From positions 930,001-994,000 of the forward strand of contig BTVR01000001.1 of assembly GCA_045864775.1 (NCBI GenBank): 64,000 nt of DNA, given 5' to 3'. Source of the stretch: Macondimonas sp045864775 (GTDB taxonomy: Bacteria > Pseudomonadota > Gammaproteobacteria > UBA5335). This document shows, in pieces, positions 26,305 through 34,448 of this stretch; position 1 is the stretch's first letter; each line of letters opens with the position of its first letter. Position numbers and translations under genes: made by a program. The notes beneath the pieces were generated by a model. That model worked only from the letters and a program-made list of their open reading frames with translations. It ran no database searches and was not told the DNA's origin.

Positions 26305-27089
26305 TGGAAGCACTCCCCGCGGCGCTGATGGCCGCCGCATTGGCGGGCCTGCTCGGCAGTACGCACTGCCTGGGCATGTGCGGCGGGGTGGCCATGCTCG
26401 CCGGTCAGCAGGCCCGGTCCGGGCGGTGGCGGCACGCCTTGGCGTTCAACCTCGGACGCATCGGCAGCTATACCGTCGCGGGGGCCTTGGCAGGAAGTAT
26501 GGCGAGTGGCGTCGGCGTGCTCCTGCCGGATGCGGCGGTGTGGGGCAGTATCCTGCGGGCGGCCATGGGGCTGGTGATGATCGGCATCGGCCTGCATGTC
26601 GCGATCGGGTGGAACGGACTGCGCCGTCTGGAACGGCTGGGCGTCCCGGTGTGGCGCCGGCTCGGCCCCGTGGCAGGCCGGCTGGATCCCCGCCGCAGCG
26701 CGTTACAATCCCTGGCCTTCGGCGCGGTGTGGGGCTGGATCCCGTGCGGACTGGTCTACAGCGCGCTACTGGCGGCTCTGGTCAGCGGCGGAGCGAGCGC
26801 AGGCGCCGCCATCATGCTGTCGTTCGGCCTGGGCACCGCGCCGGCGCTGGTATCGCTGGGAATGCTGGGCCACAGGCTGCGGCCCCTGGTGAGGAACGCG
26901 TCCTGGCGCCGAGTCTCCGGCGTGCTGGTGGTCGGTCTCGGCGTCTGGACGGTGGCTGGCGCGGTCGGCATGACCACATCCCACCACGCCCATCACCACC
27001 CGTCCGATTCAGCCCTCTCGCCGCCGCGTGAGGCCACTCCCCTCGCTGCCCATGTCGGCCACGACATGCAGGCGAGGCAGGTCCAATAG
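26304..27089 (+). CDS. Sulfite exporter TauE/SafE-like membrane protein of the cco locus
   Basis: 261 residues, six or seven membrane helices. The N-terminal signature GSTHCLGMCGGVAML is that of the COG2836 group often found beside ccoS. Members are proposed to move copper or a thiol compound during cytochrome oxidase biogenesis, so the sulfite-exporter name is only a family label. The C-terminal tail is rich in histidine (SHHAHHH, then HVGHDM), a possible metal-binding segment. The ATG at 26304 overlaps the ccoS stop; a GTG one codon earlier is equally possible. The last 81 bases overlap the convergent fnr gene. Confidence 0.82.
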   Translation: MEALPAALMAAALAGLLGSTHCLGMCGGVAMLAGQQARSGRWRHALAFNLGRIGSYTVAGALAGSMASGVGVLLPDAAVWGSILRAAMGLVMIGIGLHVAIGWNGLRRLERLGVPVWRRLGPVAGRLDPRRSALQSLAFGAVWGWIPCGLVYSALLAALVSGGASAGAAIMLSFGLGTAPALVSLGMLGHRLRPLVRNASWRRVSGVLVVGLGVWTVAGAVGMTTSHHAHHHPSDSALSPPREATPLAAHVGHDMQARQVQ

Positions 27090-27767
27090 CGTCACCTCGC
27101 GCCCGTCGACGGTCATGAGGCCGTCCTGCTGAAACCGCGCCAGCAGACGGCTGATCGTCTCCATGGCCAGCCCGAGATAATTGGCGATCTCGCCGCGCGA
27201 CATGCTCAGGTGGAAGCGGCTCGCCGACAGGCCGCGCCCCACGAACCGGCTCGACAGACTGAGCAGGAACGCCGCCATGCGCGCCTCCGACCCCTTCTTG
27301 CCGAGCAGCAGCAGCATCTGCTGGTCCTGCTGGATCTCGCGCGACAACAGGCGCATCAACTGTCTACGCAACCCGGGCACGGAGCCGGTCAGCTCATCCA
27401 GACGATCGAAGGGGATTTCGCAGACACCCGTGTCCTCCAGCGCCACCACCGAGCAATCGTGGATGTCGGACGCGATGGCGTCGAAGCCGACGAGTTCTCC
27501 GGGGAAATGAAAGCCGGTGATCTGTTCGGCGCCCTCCTCGCCCACCGTGACGCTTTTCACGGACCCCGTGCGGATGGCAAAGATCGACCGCAACGGGTCG
27601 CCCTGGGTCAAGAGCTGCTTACCGCGGGGGACTGCCGGCCGGCGCTGGACCAGCTGCTCCAGCTTTCGCAGATCCGCCTCGCCGATCCCATAGGGCAGGC
27701 ACAACTCGCGCAGGCTGCAGTTCCCGCAGACGCGCTTCAGATCGCCAAATGGTATGACCGCTGTCAC
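27009..27767 (-). CDS. fnr: Oxygen-sensing transcription factor Fnr/Anr
   Basis: 252 residues. The four cysteines that hold the [4Fe-4S] cluster are all present: C14, C17, C23 and C105. A cyclic-nucleotide-binding fold is followed by a long dimerisation helix and a helix-turn-helix in which METISRLLARF keeps the Glu, Ser and Arg that read TTGAT in E. coli FNR. It should activate the cco operon through the box at 18192. Gene order, convergent with the TauE-like gene, is typical of Anr in gammaproteobacteria. Confidence 0.96.
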   Translation of the reverse strand: MTAVIPFGDLKRVCGNCSLRELCLPYGIGEADLRKLEQLVQRRPAVPRGKQLLTQGDPLRSIFAIRTGSVKSVTVGEEGAEQITGFHFPGELVGFDAIASDIHDCSVVALEDTGVCEIPFDRLDELTGSVPGLRRQLMRLLSREIQQDQQMLLLLGKKGSEARMAAFLLSLSSRFVGRGLSASRFHLSMSRGEIANYLGLAMETISRLLARFQQDGLMTVDGREVTLLDLPRLHVVADMGSEGSGLTRRREG

Positions 27768-27877
27768 GGAAGTCCCCGTCGTTAGGTAGATGAACAGCGG
27801 GACTGCAGCCGGCGACTAACCGAATCGACGCCGAGTCCCGGTGGCGGCAGCGCGTTGTGCCATTAAAGACCGTCAAT

Positions 27878-27891
27878 TTGATCCAGGTCAA
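27878..27891 (-). promoter_or_regulatory. FNR-like half-conserved box upstream of fnr
   Basis: TTGAT-ccag-GTCAA matches the FNR consensus at nine of ten defined positions. It lies 110 bases upstream of the fnr ATG and 54 bases upstream of the tRNA. No good -10 sits at class II distance on the minus strand, so if it acts on fnr it could be a repressive or distant site. Autoregulation is inferred. Confidence 0.5.
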
Positions 27892-27901
27892 GGTACTTTC
27901 C

Positions 27902-27931
27902 TTGACCGATCCCCGCATCATCAGCTAGGAT
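27902..27931 (+). promoter_or_regulatory. Sigma-70-like promoter of tRNA-Val
   Basis: TTGACC (27902-27907) and TAGGAT (27926-27931) are separated by 18 bases. Transcription would start near 27938, seven bases before the mature tRNA 5' end, leaving almost no leader. Confidence 0.6.
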
Positions 27932-27944
27932 GCGCCGCTTGCGT

Positions 27945-28019
27945 GGGCGGTTAGCTCAGCGGTAGAGCACTGCCTTCACACGGCAGGGGTCACAGGTTCG
28001 AATCCTGTACCGCCCACCA
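27945..28019 (+). tRNA. tRNA-Val (anticodon CAC)
   Basis: A full cloverleaf is visible. The acceptor stem GGGCGGT pairs with ACCGCCC, the D-arm contains TAGCTCAGCGGTAGAGC, the anticodon stem CTGCC/GGCAG encloses the loop TTCACAC with anticodon CAC at 34-36, and the T-arm has ACAGGTTCGAATCCTGT. CCA is encoded (28017-28019). The anticodon reads GUG valine codons. Confidence 0.97.
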
Positions 28020-28095
28020 CATTTCTGCGCTCCCCTTCGCGTTCATCACTTCACGCGGCGCCACTCCAGGCCCCTGCAGCCGATAGCCGCTGGCT

Positions 28096-29211
28096 TCAGC
28101 GGGAGCCTGACGCAACCAGGTCCTCACTCCCATCCTGTCGCGCCAGCGCCCAGCGCACATGCTCGCGCACCAGCTCCGAGGGGTGATCGAGCCGAGCCAT
28201 CAGCGCCGCGATGATGGCAGGCGCAAACGGGGCGTTGCCCAGCGCCACCGCCAGATTGCGCAGCCACCGCTCGTGTCCGATGCGGCGTATCGGCGAACCG
28301 GCGAGACGCGCCTCGAACGTCGACTCATCCCAGGCAAACAGATCCAGCAGCCGTGGTGCGTCCAGCGCATGGCGCGGCGCGAAGTCGGTCTCGGCCGTCA
28401 GACGGGCGTAGCGGTTCCAGGGACAGACTAGCTGGCAGTCGTCGCAACCGTAGATGCGATTGCCCATGAGCGGCCGCAGCGGCTCCGGAATGGGTCCGTG
28501 GTGTTCGATGGTGAGATAGCTGATGCAGCGCCGGGCGTCGAGGCGATAGGGACCGACAATGGCCCCCGTCGGGCAGACGTCGATGCAGGCCTGACAACTG
28601 CCGCAATGCGCATCGACGGGCCGATCCACCGGCAGCGGCAGATCGGTCAGGATTTCGCCGAGAAAAAACCATGAACCGGCCTGCCGATCGAGCAGGTTGG
28701 TATGTTTCCCGATCCAGCCGAGCCCGGCCTGCCGGGCCAGAGCTTTTTCCAGCACTGGCGCGCTGTCGGTGAAGACCCGGTAACCGTGCGGCGCGACAGC
28801 CTTGGCAATCCGCTGCGCCAGCTGCTCCAAACGCTTGCGCAGGACCTTGTGATAGTCCCGTCCGAGGGCGTAGCGCGCGACATACCCGAGATCGGGCCGA
28901 TTCAAGACATGATCCGGATATTCCGCCTCTGGTCGGTAGTCCATCCGCACGCAGATGGCGCGCCGCGCGCCCGGCACCAGTCGCTCGGGCTGCCGGCGCA
29001 GGTCGGTGTTGCGGGCCATATAGCCCATCTCGCCGTGCCATCCGGCGGCAAGCCACGCCTCGAGCCGGTCGGCATCCTCCTCGAGATCCAGCGCGCTGAT
29101 GCCGACCTTCTGGAAACCGAGTTCCCGTCCCCAGTGCTTGATCTGCTGCGCCAGTTCTGCCGGAGCGGAGATCATTGACGGCCGAGGAGAATCTTTGGCG
29201 AACACGGTCAT
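28096..29211 (-). CDS. queG: Epoxyqueuosine reductase QueG
   Basis: About 371 residues. QueG reduces epoxyqueuosine to queuosine in tRNA, the last step of the pathway, using cobalamin and two [4Fe-4S] clusters. Ferredoxin-like cysteines are visible in CGSCQACIDVCP and YGCDDCQLVCPWN. The C-terminal part is a short HEAT-like region ending before residue 371. The ATG at 29211 is favoured; another ATG at 29175 is closer to the conserved start and neither has a strong ribosome site. Divergent from nnr with 46 bases between. Two other queuosine genes (tgt, queA) lie at 58-60 kb. Confidence 0.94.
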   Translation of the reverse strand: MTVFAKDSPRPSMISAPAELAQQIKHWGRELGFQKVGISALDLEEDADRLEAWLAAGWHGEMGYMARNTDLRRQPERLVPGARRAICVRMDYRPEAEYPDHVLNRPDLGYVARYALGRDYHKVLRKRLEQLAQRIAKAVAPHGYRVFTDSAPVLEKALARQAGLGWIGKHTNLLDRQAGSWFFLGEILTDLPLPVDRPVDAHCGSCQACIDVCPTGAIVGPYRLDARRCISYLTIEHHGPIPEPLRPLMGNRIYGCDDCQLVCPWNRYARLTAETDFAPRHALDAPRLLDLFAWDESTFEARLAGSPIRRIGHERWLRNLAVALGNAPFAPAIIAALMARLDHPSELVREHVRWALARQDGSEDLVASGSR

Positions 29212-29257
29212 GGCTCGTATTCTAGCGGCTCGATGTTGCGGCACCGCAAAAAAAGGG

Positions 29258-30793
29258 ATGCCTGAATCCATGCCCGCCTCCCGCGAACCCAGCCCTGGAA
29301 CTGCATTGCAGACCTACCACGCAAGCGAAATGCGCGCGCTGGACACTCGACTCATGGCGCTGGAGGCCATCGACGAGCACGCACTCATGCTGCGGGCGGG
29401 CCGCGCGGCCTTCTTCCGCCTGCGCCGACGCTGGCCGCAGGCGCGGCGTCTGGGCGTCGTCTGCGGACCGGGCAACAACGGGGGTGACGGTTTCATCGTG
29501 GCCAGCCTGGCGCGCGCCTGGGGTCTGGCGGTCGACCTTTGGGCAATGACCGACGCAGATACTTTGACCGGCGCGGCACGGCGCGCGGCCATCGATTTTC
29601 GGGGAGCAGGCGGACTGATCCGGTCGCTGGATGCGGATGCGCTACGCACGGCCAAGGTCGATGCGTGGGTCGACGCCCTGTTCGGCATCGGGCTCGCGCG
29701 CCCGCTGAGCGGGGCGGCGCACGCCGCCGTGGTGGCGCTCAATCAGCATCCAGCACCGATTCTGGCCATCGACGTCCCTTCCGGATTGAGCGCCGATACC
29801 GGCGCCATCCTCGGCGCGGCGGTGCAGGCCGCGGCCACCGTCAGTTTCATCGCTCCCAAGCCGGGGCTGTATACCGGGGCCGGCCCCGACCGCTGCGGCG
29901 CGGTTTGGCTCGATACGCTCGGCGCGCCGGCCGATCTCGGCGAAGGCCTGCCCACGGCGTGCCGGCTTTGGCCCGCTGCGATGCCGCTTGGCGCTCTCCT
30001 GCCGCCGCGGCCGCCAGCCGCACACAAGGGACAATTCGGCCATGCGCTGGTGATTGGCGGCGGCCACGGCATGGCCGGTGCAGCGCGGATGAGCGCCGAG
30101 GCCGCATTGCGCGTCGGCGCGGGCCTCGTCAGTGTGGCCACGGCGCCGGCGCACGCGGCCACGCTCGGGATCGGCCGGCCGGAGCTCATGGTGGCGGCAG
30201 CCCAAACCGCCGCTGAGTTGGCGCCGTTGCTGGCGCGCAGCACGGTGCGGGCGATCGGGCCGGGGCTGGGCCGGGATGCGTGGGCCGAACAGATGCTGGA
30301 GGCCGCCCTCTCGGTACCGGGGCCGCTGGTCGTGGACGCCGACGGGCTCAACCTGCTGGCCGAGGCCCCCCGTCGGCGCGCCGACTGGATCCTCACGCCA
30401 CATCCGGCGGAAGCCGCGCGGCTGCTCGGCACGACCACGGCCGCGGTTCAAGCCGACCGACTCGCGGCGGTGCGTGCGCTGACGGATCGTTATGGCGGGG
30501 TCGCGCTGCTCAAGGGCGCCGGAACCCTCATCGACGATGGGCGGAACATCGACCTGTGTGAAGGCGCGAACCCCGGGCTTGCCAGCGGCGGCATGGGGGA
30601 TGTGCTGACCGGACTCATTGCCGGCCTGCTCGCCCAAGGGCTGCCGCCCGCCGCAGCGGCTCGGGGCGCCGTGCGCCTGCAACTGCACGCCGGCGCCCGG
30701 ACGGTGCGAGACATGGGGACGGCCGGCATGCTGGCAGGCGACATGCTGGAGCGCATCGCGCCATGTTTGGCGCACACCGGGGGTCGGTTGTGA
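29258..30793 (+). CDS. nnr: Bifunctional NAD(P)H-hydrate epimerase/dehydratase Nnr
   Basis: 511 residues. The enzyme repairs hydrated NAD(P)H. The N-terminal YjeF_N epimerase domain has GPGNNGGDG near residues 70-78. The C-terminal ADP-dependent dehydratase domain has GHALVIGGGHGMAGA and the NPGLASGGMGDVLTG motif with the catalytic aspartate. Several in-frame codons precede; the ATG at 29258 follows an AAAAGGG sequence and leaves the queG promoter free, but 29270 is also possible. Its stop overlaps the tsaE GTG start, the usual nnr-tsaE-amiC order. Confidence 0.94.
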   Translation: MPESMPASREPSPGTALQTYHASEMRALDTRLMALEAIDEHALMLRAGRAAFFRLRRRWPQARRLGVVCGPGNNGGDGFIVASLARAWGLAVDLWAMTDADTLTGAARRAAIDFRGAGGLIRSLDADALRTAKVDAWVDALFGIGLARPLSGAAHAAVVALNQHPAPILAIDVPSGLSADTGAILGAAVQAAATVSFIAPKPGLYTGAGPDRCGAVWLDTLGAPADLGEGLPTACRLWPAAMPLGALLPPRPPAAHKGQFGHALVIGGGHGMAGAARMSAEAALRVGAGLVSVATAPAHAATLGIGRPELMVAAAQTAAELAPLLARSTVRAIGPGLGRDAWAEQMLEAALSVPGPLVVDADGLNLLAEAPRRRADWILTPHPAEAARLLGTTTAAVQADRLAAVRALTDRYGGVALLKGAGTLIDDGRNIDLCEGANPGLASGGMGDVLTGLIAGLLAQGLPPAAAARGAVRLQLHAGARTVRDMGTAGMLAGDMLERIAPCLAHTGGRL

Positions 30794-31326
30794 CCGGGTC
30801 GCCCGTCTGGTCGGTCGACTTGCCCTCCCCCGAGGCTACGGAGAGCTTCGGTGAGGCCTTCGCCCGCGTCGGGGGCCCGCCGCTCGTCGTCGTTCTGGAC
30901 GGCGACCTGGGCGCCGGCAAGACCACATGGGTCCGCGCCGTGCTGCGCGCATGGGGATGGCGCGGTCCGGTTCGCAGCCCGACCTACACGCTGCACGAAA
31001 CGTATGAATGCCCTGGCGTCGGGCGGATGCATCATCTCGACCTCTATCGCCTCGCCACCCCCGATGAACTCGCGGATCTGGGACTGGCGGACCTGTGGCC
31101 CGTGCCCGCCGTGTGGTTCATCGAGTGGCCCAGCCGCGGCCCCGGCCATCTGCCACCGATCGATCTGACCCTGCAATGGCACCACCAACGGGCCGGTCGA
31201 CGGGTCCATCTCTCGGCGTCGAGCGCCGCCGGATCAGCCGTGCTCGCGCGCTGGATCGATGTTCTCCAACAGCATGCTGCAGCGCCAAGCTGTTGCAGAA
31301 TCGAGATCATCACGCTATCCGAATGA
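30790..31326 (+). CDS. tsaE: tRNA threonylcarbamoyladenosine ATPase TsaE
   Basis: 178 residues. TsaE is the P-loop ATPase partner of TsaB/TsaD in t6A37 formation. The Walker A motif GDLGAGKTT lies near residues 38-46, followed by SPTYTLHETY and the HLDLYR strand typical of the family. The GTG at 30790 overlaps the nnr stop (GTGA); an ATG at 30763 inside nnr would add nine residues. The C-terminus is about 20 residues longer than usual and ends in a cysteine-containing tail of no clear function. Confidence 0.93.
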   Translation: MTGSPVWSVDLPSPEATESFGEAFARVGGPPLVVVLDGDLGAGKTTWVRAVLRAWGWRGPVRSPTYTLHETYECPGVGRMHHLDLYRLATPDELADLGLADLWPVPAVWFIEWPSRGPGHLPPIDLTLQWHHQRAGRRVHLSASSAAGSAVLARWIDVLQQHAAAPSCCRIEIITLSE

Positions 31327-31390
31327 ATTGTCTTGCTTCCCGCCCAGGCCACCTCTAAGATTTCGCACAGGGCAGGAAGGGGAACGTCAC

Positions 31391-32833
31391 ATGAAACGCT
31401 GGACCGCGCTGGTACTGTTGTGCTGCGTCGCCCTGCCGCTTTGGGCCGCGGGAGGATCGACCCAGGTGGCCCAGATCGAGGCCGGTCAGGATACCACCCG
31501 CATCCTGCTCCCGTTGGCTGGCCCCGCCGAGCACACCTTGCTGTCCCTGGACGATCCGCCCCGGCTGGTGATCGATCTGCGCGGTGCGGGCGTTCCGGCG
31601 CGCGTGCTGGGCTTGCAGGCCCCTGGCAGCGTCGTTTCCCGCGTTCGCAGCGGTGCGCGGGAGACAGGGGAACTGCGCGTGGTCTTCGATCTGGCGGAGA
31701 GACCCAAGCGCTCTTCTGCCCGGCTCGAGAAAAATCAGGACGGTGAGTACCGCCTTGCCGTCGAGCTCCGTCACTCCCCACGCGCCGTTGCGGTCGCCAC
31801 GTCCAGGCCGCCGCCCCCCGCAAAGTCGGCGGCATCGAAACCGGCGACCGCGCCGGTGTCGACCGCGCTCGCCGAGCGAAAAAAAGAGCGCGAGGCCGCC
31901 CCGACGCCCCCGCGCGCCGCGCGCTCCGCCGGATCGGACATGCCGCGACCGGCGGCACCAGCCGTCGCCGTCGCAACCAGCGCGAAACCCACCGCCGCCG
32001 CCGACGCCGAAAAACTCGTGGCCCAGGCCAAGAGCGTCACAGCCGCCCGTCCGGCCGGAAACAAGACCGTCATCGTGGCCGTGGACGCGGGTCATGGCGG
32101 CAAGGATCCCGGCGCAGCCGGCAAGCGCGGGACGCGCGAGAAGGACGTGACCCTCGCGATCGCCCGGGAACTGGCGCGTCGCATCGATCGCGAACCGGGC
32201 ATGAAGTCGGTCCTGACCCGTGACGGCGACTATTTCCTCTCCCTGCGACAGCGCATTCAGATCGCCCGCAAGCACCAGGCCGATGTGTTCGTCTCGGTGC
32301 ACGCCGACGCCTTCCAGAACACGGCGAGTCAGGGATCGTCGGTTTACGTCCTGTCTCAGCGCGGCGCCTCCGACGAAGCCGCCCGCTGGCTGGCGGCGCG
32401 CGAGAATGCGGCCGATCTCGCCGGAGGCATCAAGCTCAAGGACAAGGATGACGTCCTGGCGCAGGTGCTGCTCGATCTCTCCCAGACCGCGACGGCCGAT
32501 TCCAGCTTTCAACTCGCCGATCGCGTGCTGGGTGAATTGGGACGCCTAGGTCCCCTGCATAAGGAAGCCGTGCAGCAGGCCGGTTTTCTGGTCCTCAAAT
32601 CGCCGGATATTCCATCGATCCTCGTCGAGACGGCGTTCATCACCAACCCCGGCGAGGAGCGGCGCCTGGGCGACCCCGGGCATCAGCGCCGGATCGCCTC
32701 CGCCATCTTCAGTGGTGTACGCGGCTTTGCGGCCGAACGCATCCCGAACGCCCGCGTGGCGGCCGTGGAGGGCAATCCCGAGGCAGCGCTTCAAACCCTG
32801 TCGCTGGCGGGAGACTCCGCCTCCCCCCCATGA
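31391..32833 (+). CDS. amiC: N-acetylmuramoyl-L-alanine amidase with AMIN domain
   Basis: 480 residues. Periplasmic amidase that cleaves peptide side chains from peptidoglycan during daughter-cell separation. A signal peptide (about residues 1-20) is followed by an AMIN targeting domain (about 25-128), a Pro/Ala-rich linker (about 130-220) and an Amidase_3 domain with the zinc motif VDAGHGGKDPG (about 231), SVHADAF and the glutamate in VETAFITNP. AGGGGA lies before the ATG at 31391; the longer ORF from 31259 overlaps tsaE and is rejected. Whether it is AmiB or AmiC type cannot be told by eye. Confidence 0.92.
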   Translation: MKRWTALVLLCCVALPLWAAGGSTQVAQIEAGQDTTRILLPLAGPAEHTLLSLDDPPRLVIDLRGAGVPARVLGLQAPGSVVSRVRSGARETGELRVVFDLAERPKRSSARLEKNQDGEYRLAVELRHSPRAVAVATSRPPPPAKSAASKPATAPVSTALAERKKEREAAPTPPRAARSAGSDMPRPAAPAVAVATSAKPTAAADAEKLVAQAKSVTAARPAGNKTVIVAVDAGHGGKDPGAAGKRGTREKDVTLAIARELARRIDREPGMKSVLTRDGDYFLSLRQRIQIARKHQADVFVSVHADAFQNTASQGSSVYVLSQRGASDEAARWLAARENAADLAGGIKLKDKDDVLAQVLLDLSQTATADSSFQLADRVLGELGRLGPLHKEAVQQAGFLVLKSPDIPSILVETAFITNPGEERRLGDPGHQRRIASAIFSGVRGFAAERIPNARVAAVEGNPEAALQTLSLAGDSASPP

Positions 32834-33585
32834 GTCGCGCGCCGCGCATCGTTCTGGTCGCAACCTCCCATCCCGGCAACATTGGTGCGGCGGCCCGGGC
32901 GATGAAGACCATGGGCCTCTCCGAGCTGCATCTGGTCGCGCCAGAGCAGTTTCCCGACGCGCAGGCCACGGCCATGGCTGCGGGTGCCGATGATGTTCTC
33001 GAACAGGCGCAAGTCCATGCCGATCTGCCGGGTGCGCTGGCCGGTTGTCATTGGATCGCTGGTCTGAGTGCGCGGCCGCGGGCGCTTTCGGGCCCCGACC
33101 TCGATGCCCGGCGCGCGGCCGAGACGCTGGCGCGTCAAGGCGAGGCGCTGCAGGGCGCGCTGGTGTTCGGGCGCGAGCGCACCGGTCTCACCAACGAAGA
33201 GCTGGATCTGTGCCATGTGCGGGTGAACATCCCGGCCAATCCCGCGTATGGCTCGCTCAATCTCGCCGCCGCCGTGCAGGTGATGGCGTATGAGTGGCGC
33301 ATGGCCGGCGCCGCGCCATCCCCGGATGCGGCCACCCTCGAGGCGCCGAGCGATCTGGCCAGTGCCGGTGCGGTCGAGTCCTTCCACGAACACCTCGAGG
33401 AAGTGCTGGCCGAGATCGGCTTTCTCGACCGTGGCAACCCGCGCCAGCTGATGCGCCGCATGCGCCGGCTGCTGCATCGTGCGCGGCCCGAGGTCGAGGA
33501 GCTGAACATCCTGCGCGGCATCCTGAGCGCCATTCAGGGCGGTCGCACCCGCCGTTCCGGTGGGACCGCGGGCCGCGACGTATAA
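32830..33585 (+). CDS. trmJ: tRNA (cytidine/uridine-2'-O)-methyltransferase TrmJ
   Basis: 251 residues. SPOUT-class enzyme that methylates ribose 32 of tRNAs. HPGNIGAAARAMKTMGL at the N-terminus, FGRERTGLTNEEL in the middle and the knot segment NPAYGSLNLAAAVQ are characteristic. The C-terminal 80 residues form the dimerising extension seen in TrmJ. Its ATG overlaps the amiC stop, and cysE begins 47 bases downstream. TrmJ next to cysE and an iscS-type gene is the conserved gammaproteobacterial arrangement. Confidence 0.94.
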   Translation: MSRAPRIVLVATSHPGNIGAAARAMKTMGLSELHLVAPEQFPDAQATAMAAGADDVLEQAQVHADLPGALAGCHWIAGLSARPRALSGPDLDARRAAETLARQGEALQGALVFGRERTGLTNEELDLCHVRVNIPANPAYGSLNLAAAVQVMAYEWRMAGAAPSPDAATLEAPSDLASAGAVESFHEHLEEVLAEIGFLDRGNPRQLMRRMRRLLHRARPEVEELNILRGILSAIQGGRTRRSGGTAGRDV

Positions 33586-33632
33586 TGACGCTCCGGAGGT
33601 CGAACCTCCCCAGCGAGCGGTAAACTCAGCGT

Positions 33633-34448
33633 ATGTGGCAAAGGTTGCGAGAAGACATCCAGTGCGTCTTCGAGCGCGATCCCGCGGCGCGCAGTGTGCC
33701 AGAGGTGCTCACCAGTTATCCGGGGCTGCATGCCGTCTGGCTGCACCGGGTCAGCCACACCCTCTGGCAGCGCGGCCTGCTCTGGCCGGCGCGGCTGTTG
33801 TCCCATGTCGGTCGCGGCCTGACCGGCATCGAGATCCATCCCGCGGCTCGATTGGGGCGGCGTGTGTTCATCGATCACGGGATGGGGGTGGTGATCGGCG
33901 AGACCGCGGAGGTCGGCGATGACTGCACGCTCTATCATGGCGTCACCCTGGGCGGCACCAGCTGGGCCGGCGGCAAGCGCCACCCCACCCTGGAGGCCGG
34001 AGTCGTGGTCGGCGCGGGCGCCAAGATTCTGGGGCCGATCCGCATCGGCGCCGGCGCTCGCGTGGGTTCGAACGCCGTGGTGGTGCGCGACGTGCCGCCC
34101 GGCGCAACGGTGGTGGGGATCCCGGCGCGGATCGTGAGCGAGCCGGCGCAGGCCGCTGCACCCGACGCGCGGCGCCAGGCCATTGCCGAGCGCATGGGCT
34201 TCGATGCCTACGGCCTCACGCGCGAGATGCCCGATCCCGTCGCCCACGCCATCAACGGCATGCTGGATCACATCCACGCCATGGACGAGTGCATCCAGAC
34301 GCTGGGCCAGCGCCTGCATCGGCTGGAGGGTGAAGCGGGCGAACCGCTGCCGGCCCCGCCGCCCTGCGCCGTGGTGCCGATGGAGGAAGGCGGCACGCCC
34401 GAGCAGCCAGGGTCGGGCAGCGCCTCTCGCCAAGGATCACCCGCGTGA
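33633..34448 (+). CDS. cysE: Serine O-acetyltransferase CysE
   Basis: 271 residues. Makes O-acetylserine, the cysteine precursor. The short N-terminal helical domain is followed by the left-handed hexapeptide repeat: IEIHPAARLGRRVFIDHGMGVVIGETA, HGVTLGGTSW and a late VPPGATVVGIPAR. The catalytic His-Asp pair is in FIDHGMG. The N-terminal domain is shorter than in enteric CysE and a C-terminal extension of about 90 residues carries an acidic helix, as in the isc-linked CysE2 type. It overlaps the downstream desulfurase by four bases. Confidence 0.93.
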   Translation: MWQRLREDIQCVFERDPAARSVPEVLTSYPGLHAVWLHRVSHTLWQRGLLWPARLLSHVGRGLTGIEIHPAARLGRRVFIDHGMGVVIGETAEVGDDCTLYHGVTLGGTSWAGGKRHPTLEAGVVVGAGAKILGPIRIGAGARVGSNAVVVRDVPPGATVVGIPARIVSEPAQAAAPDARRQAIAERMGFDAYGLTREMPDPVAHAINGMLDHIHAMDECIQTLGQRLHRLEGEAGEPLPAPPPCAVVPMEEGGTPEQPGSGSASRQGSPA

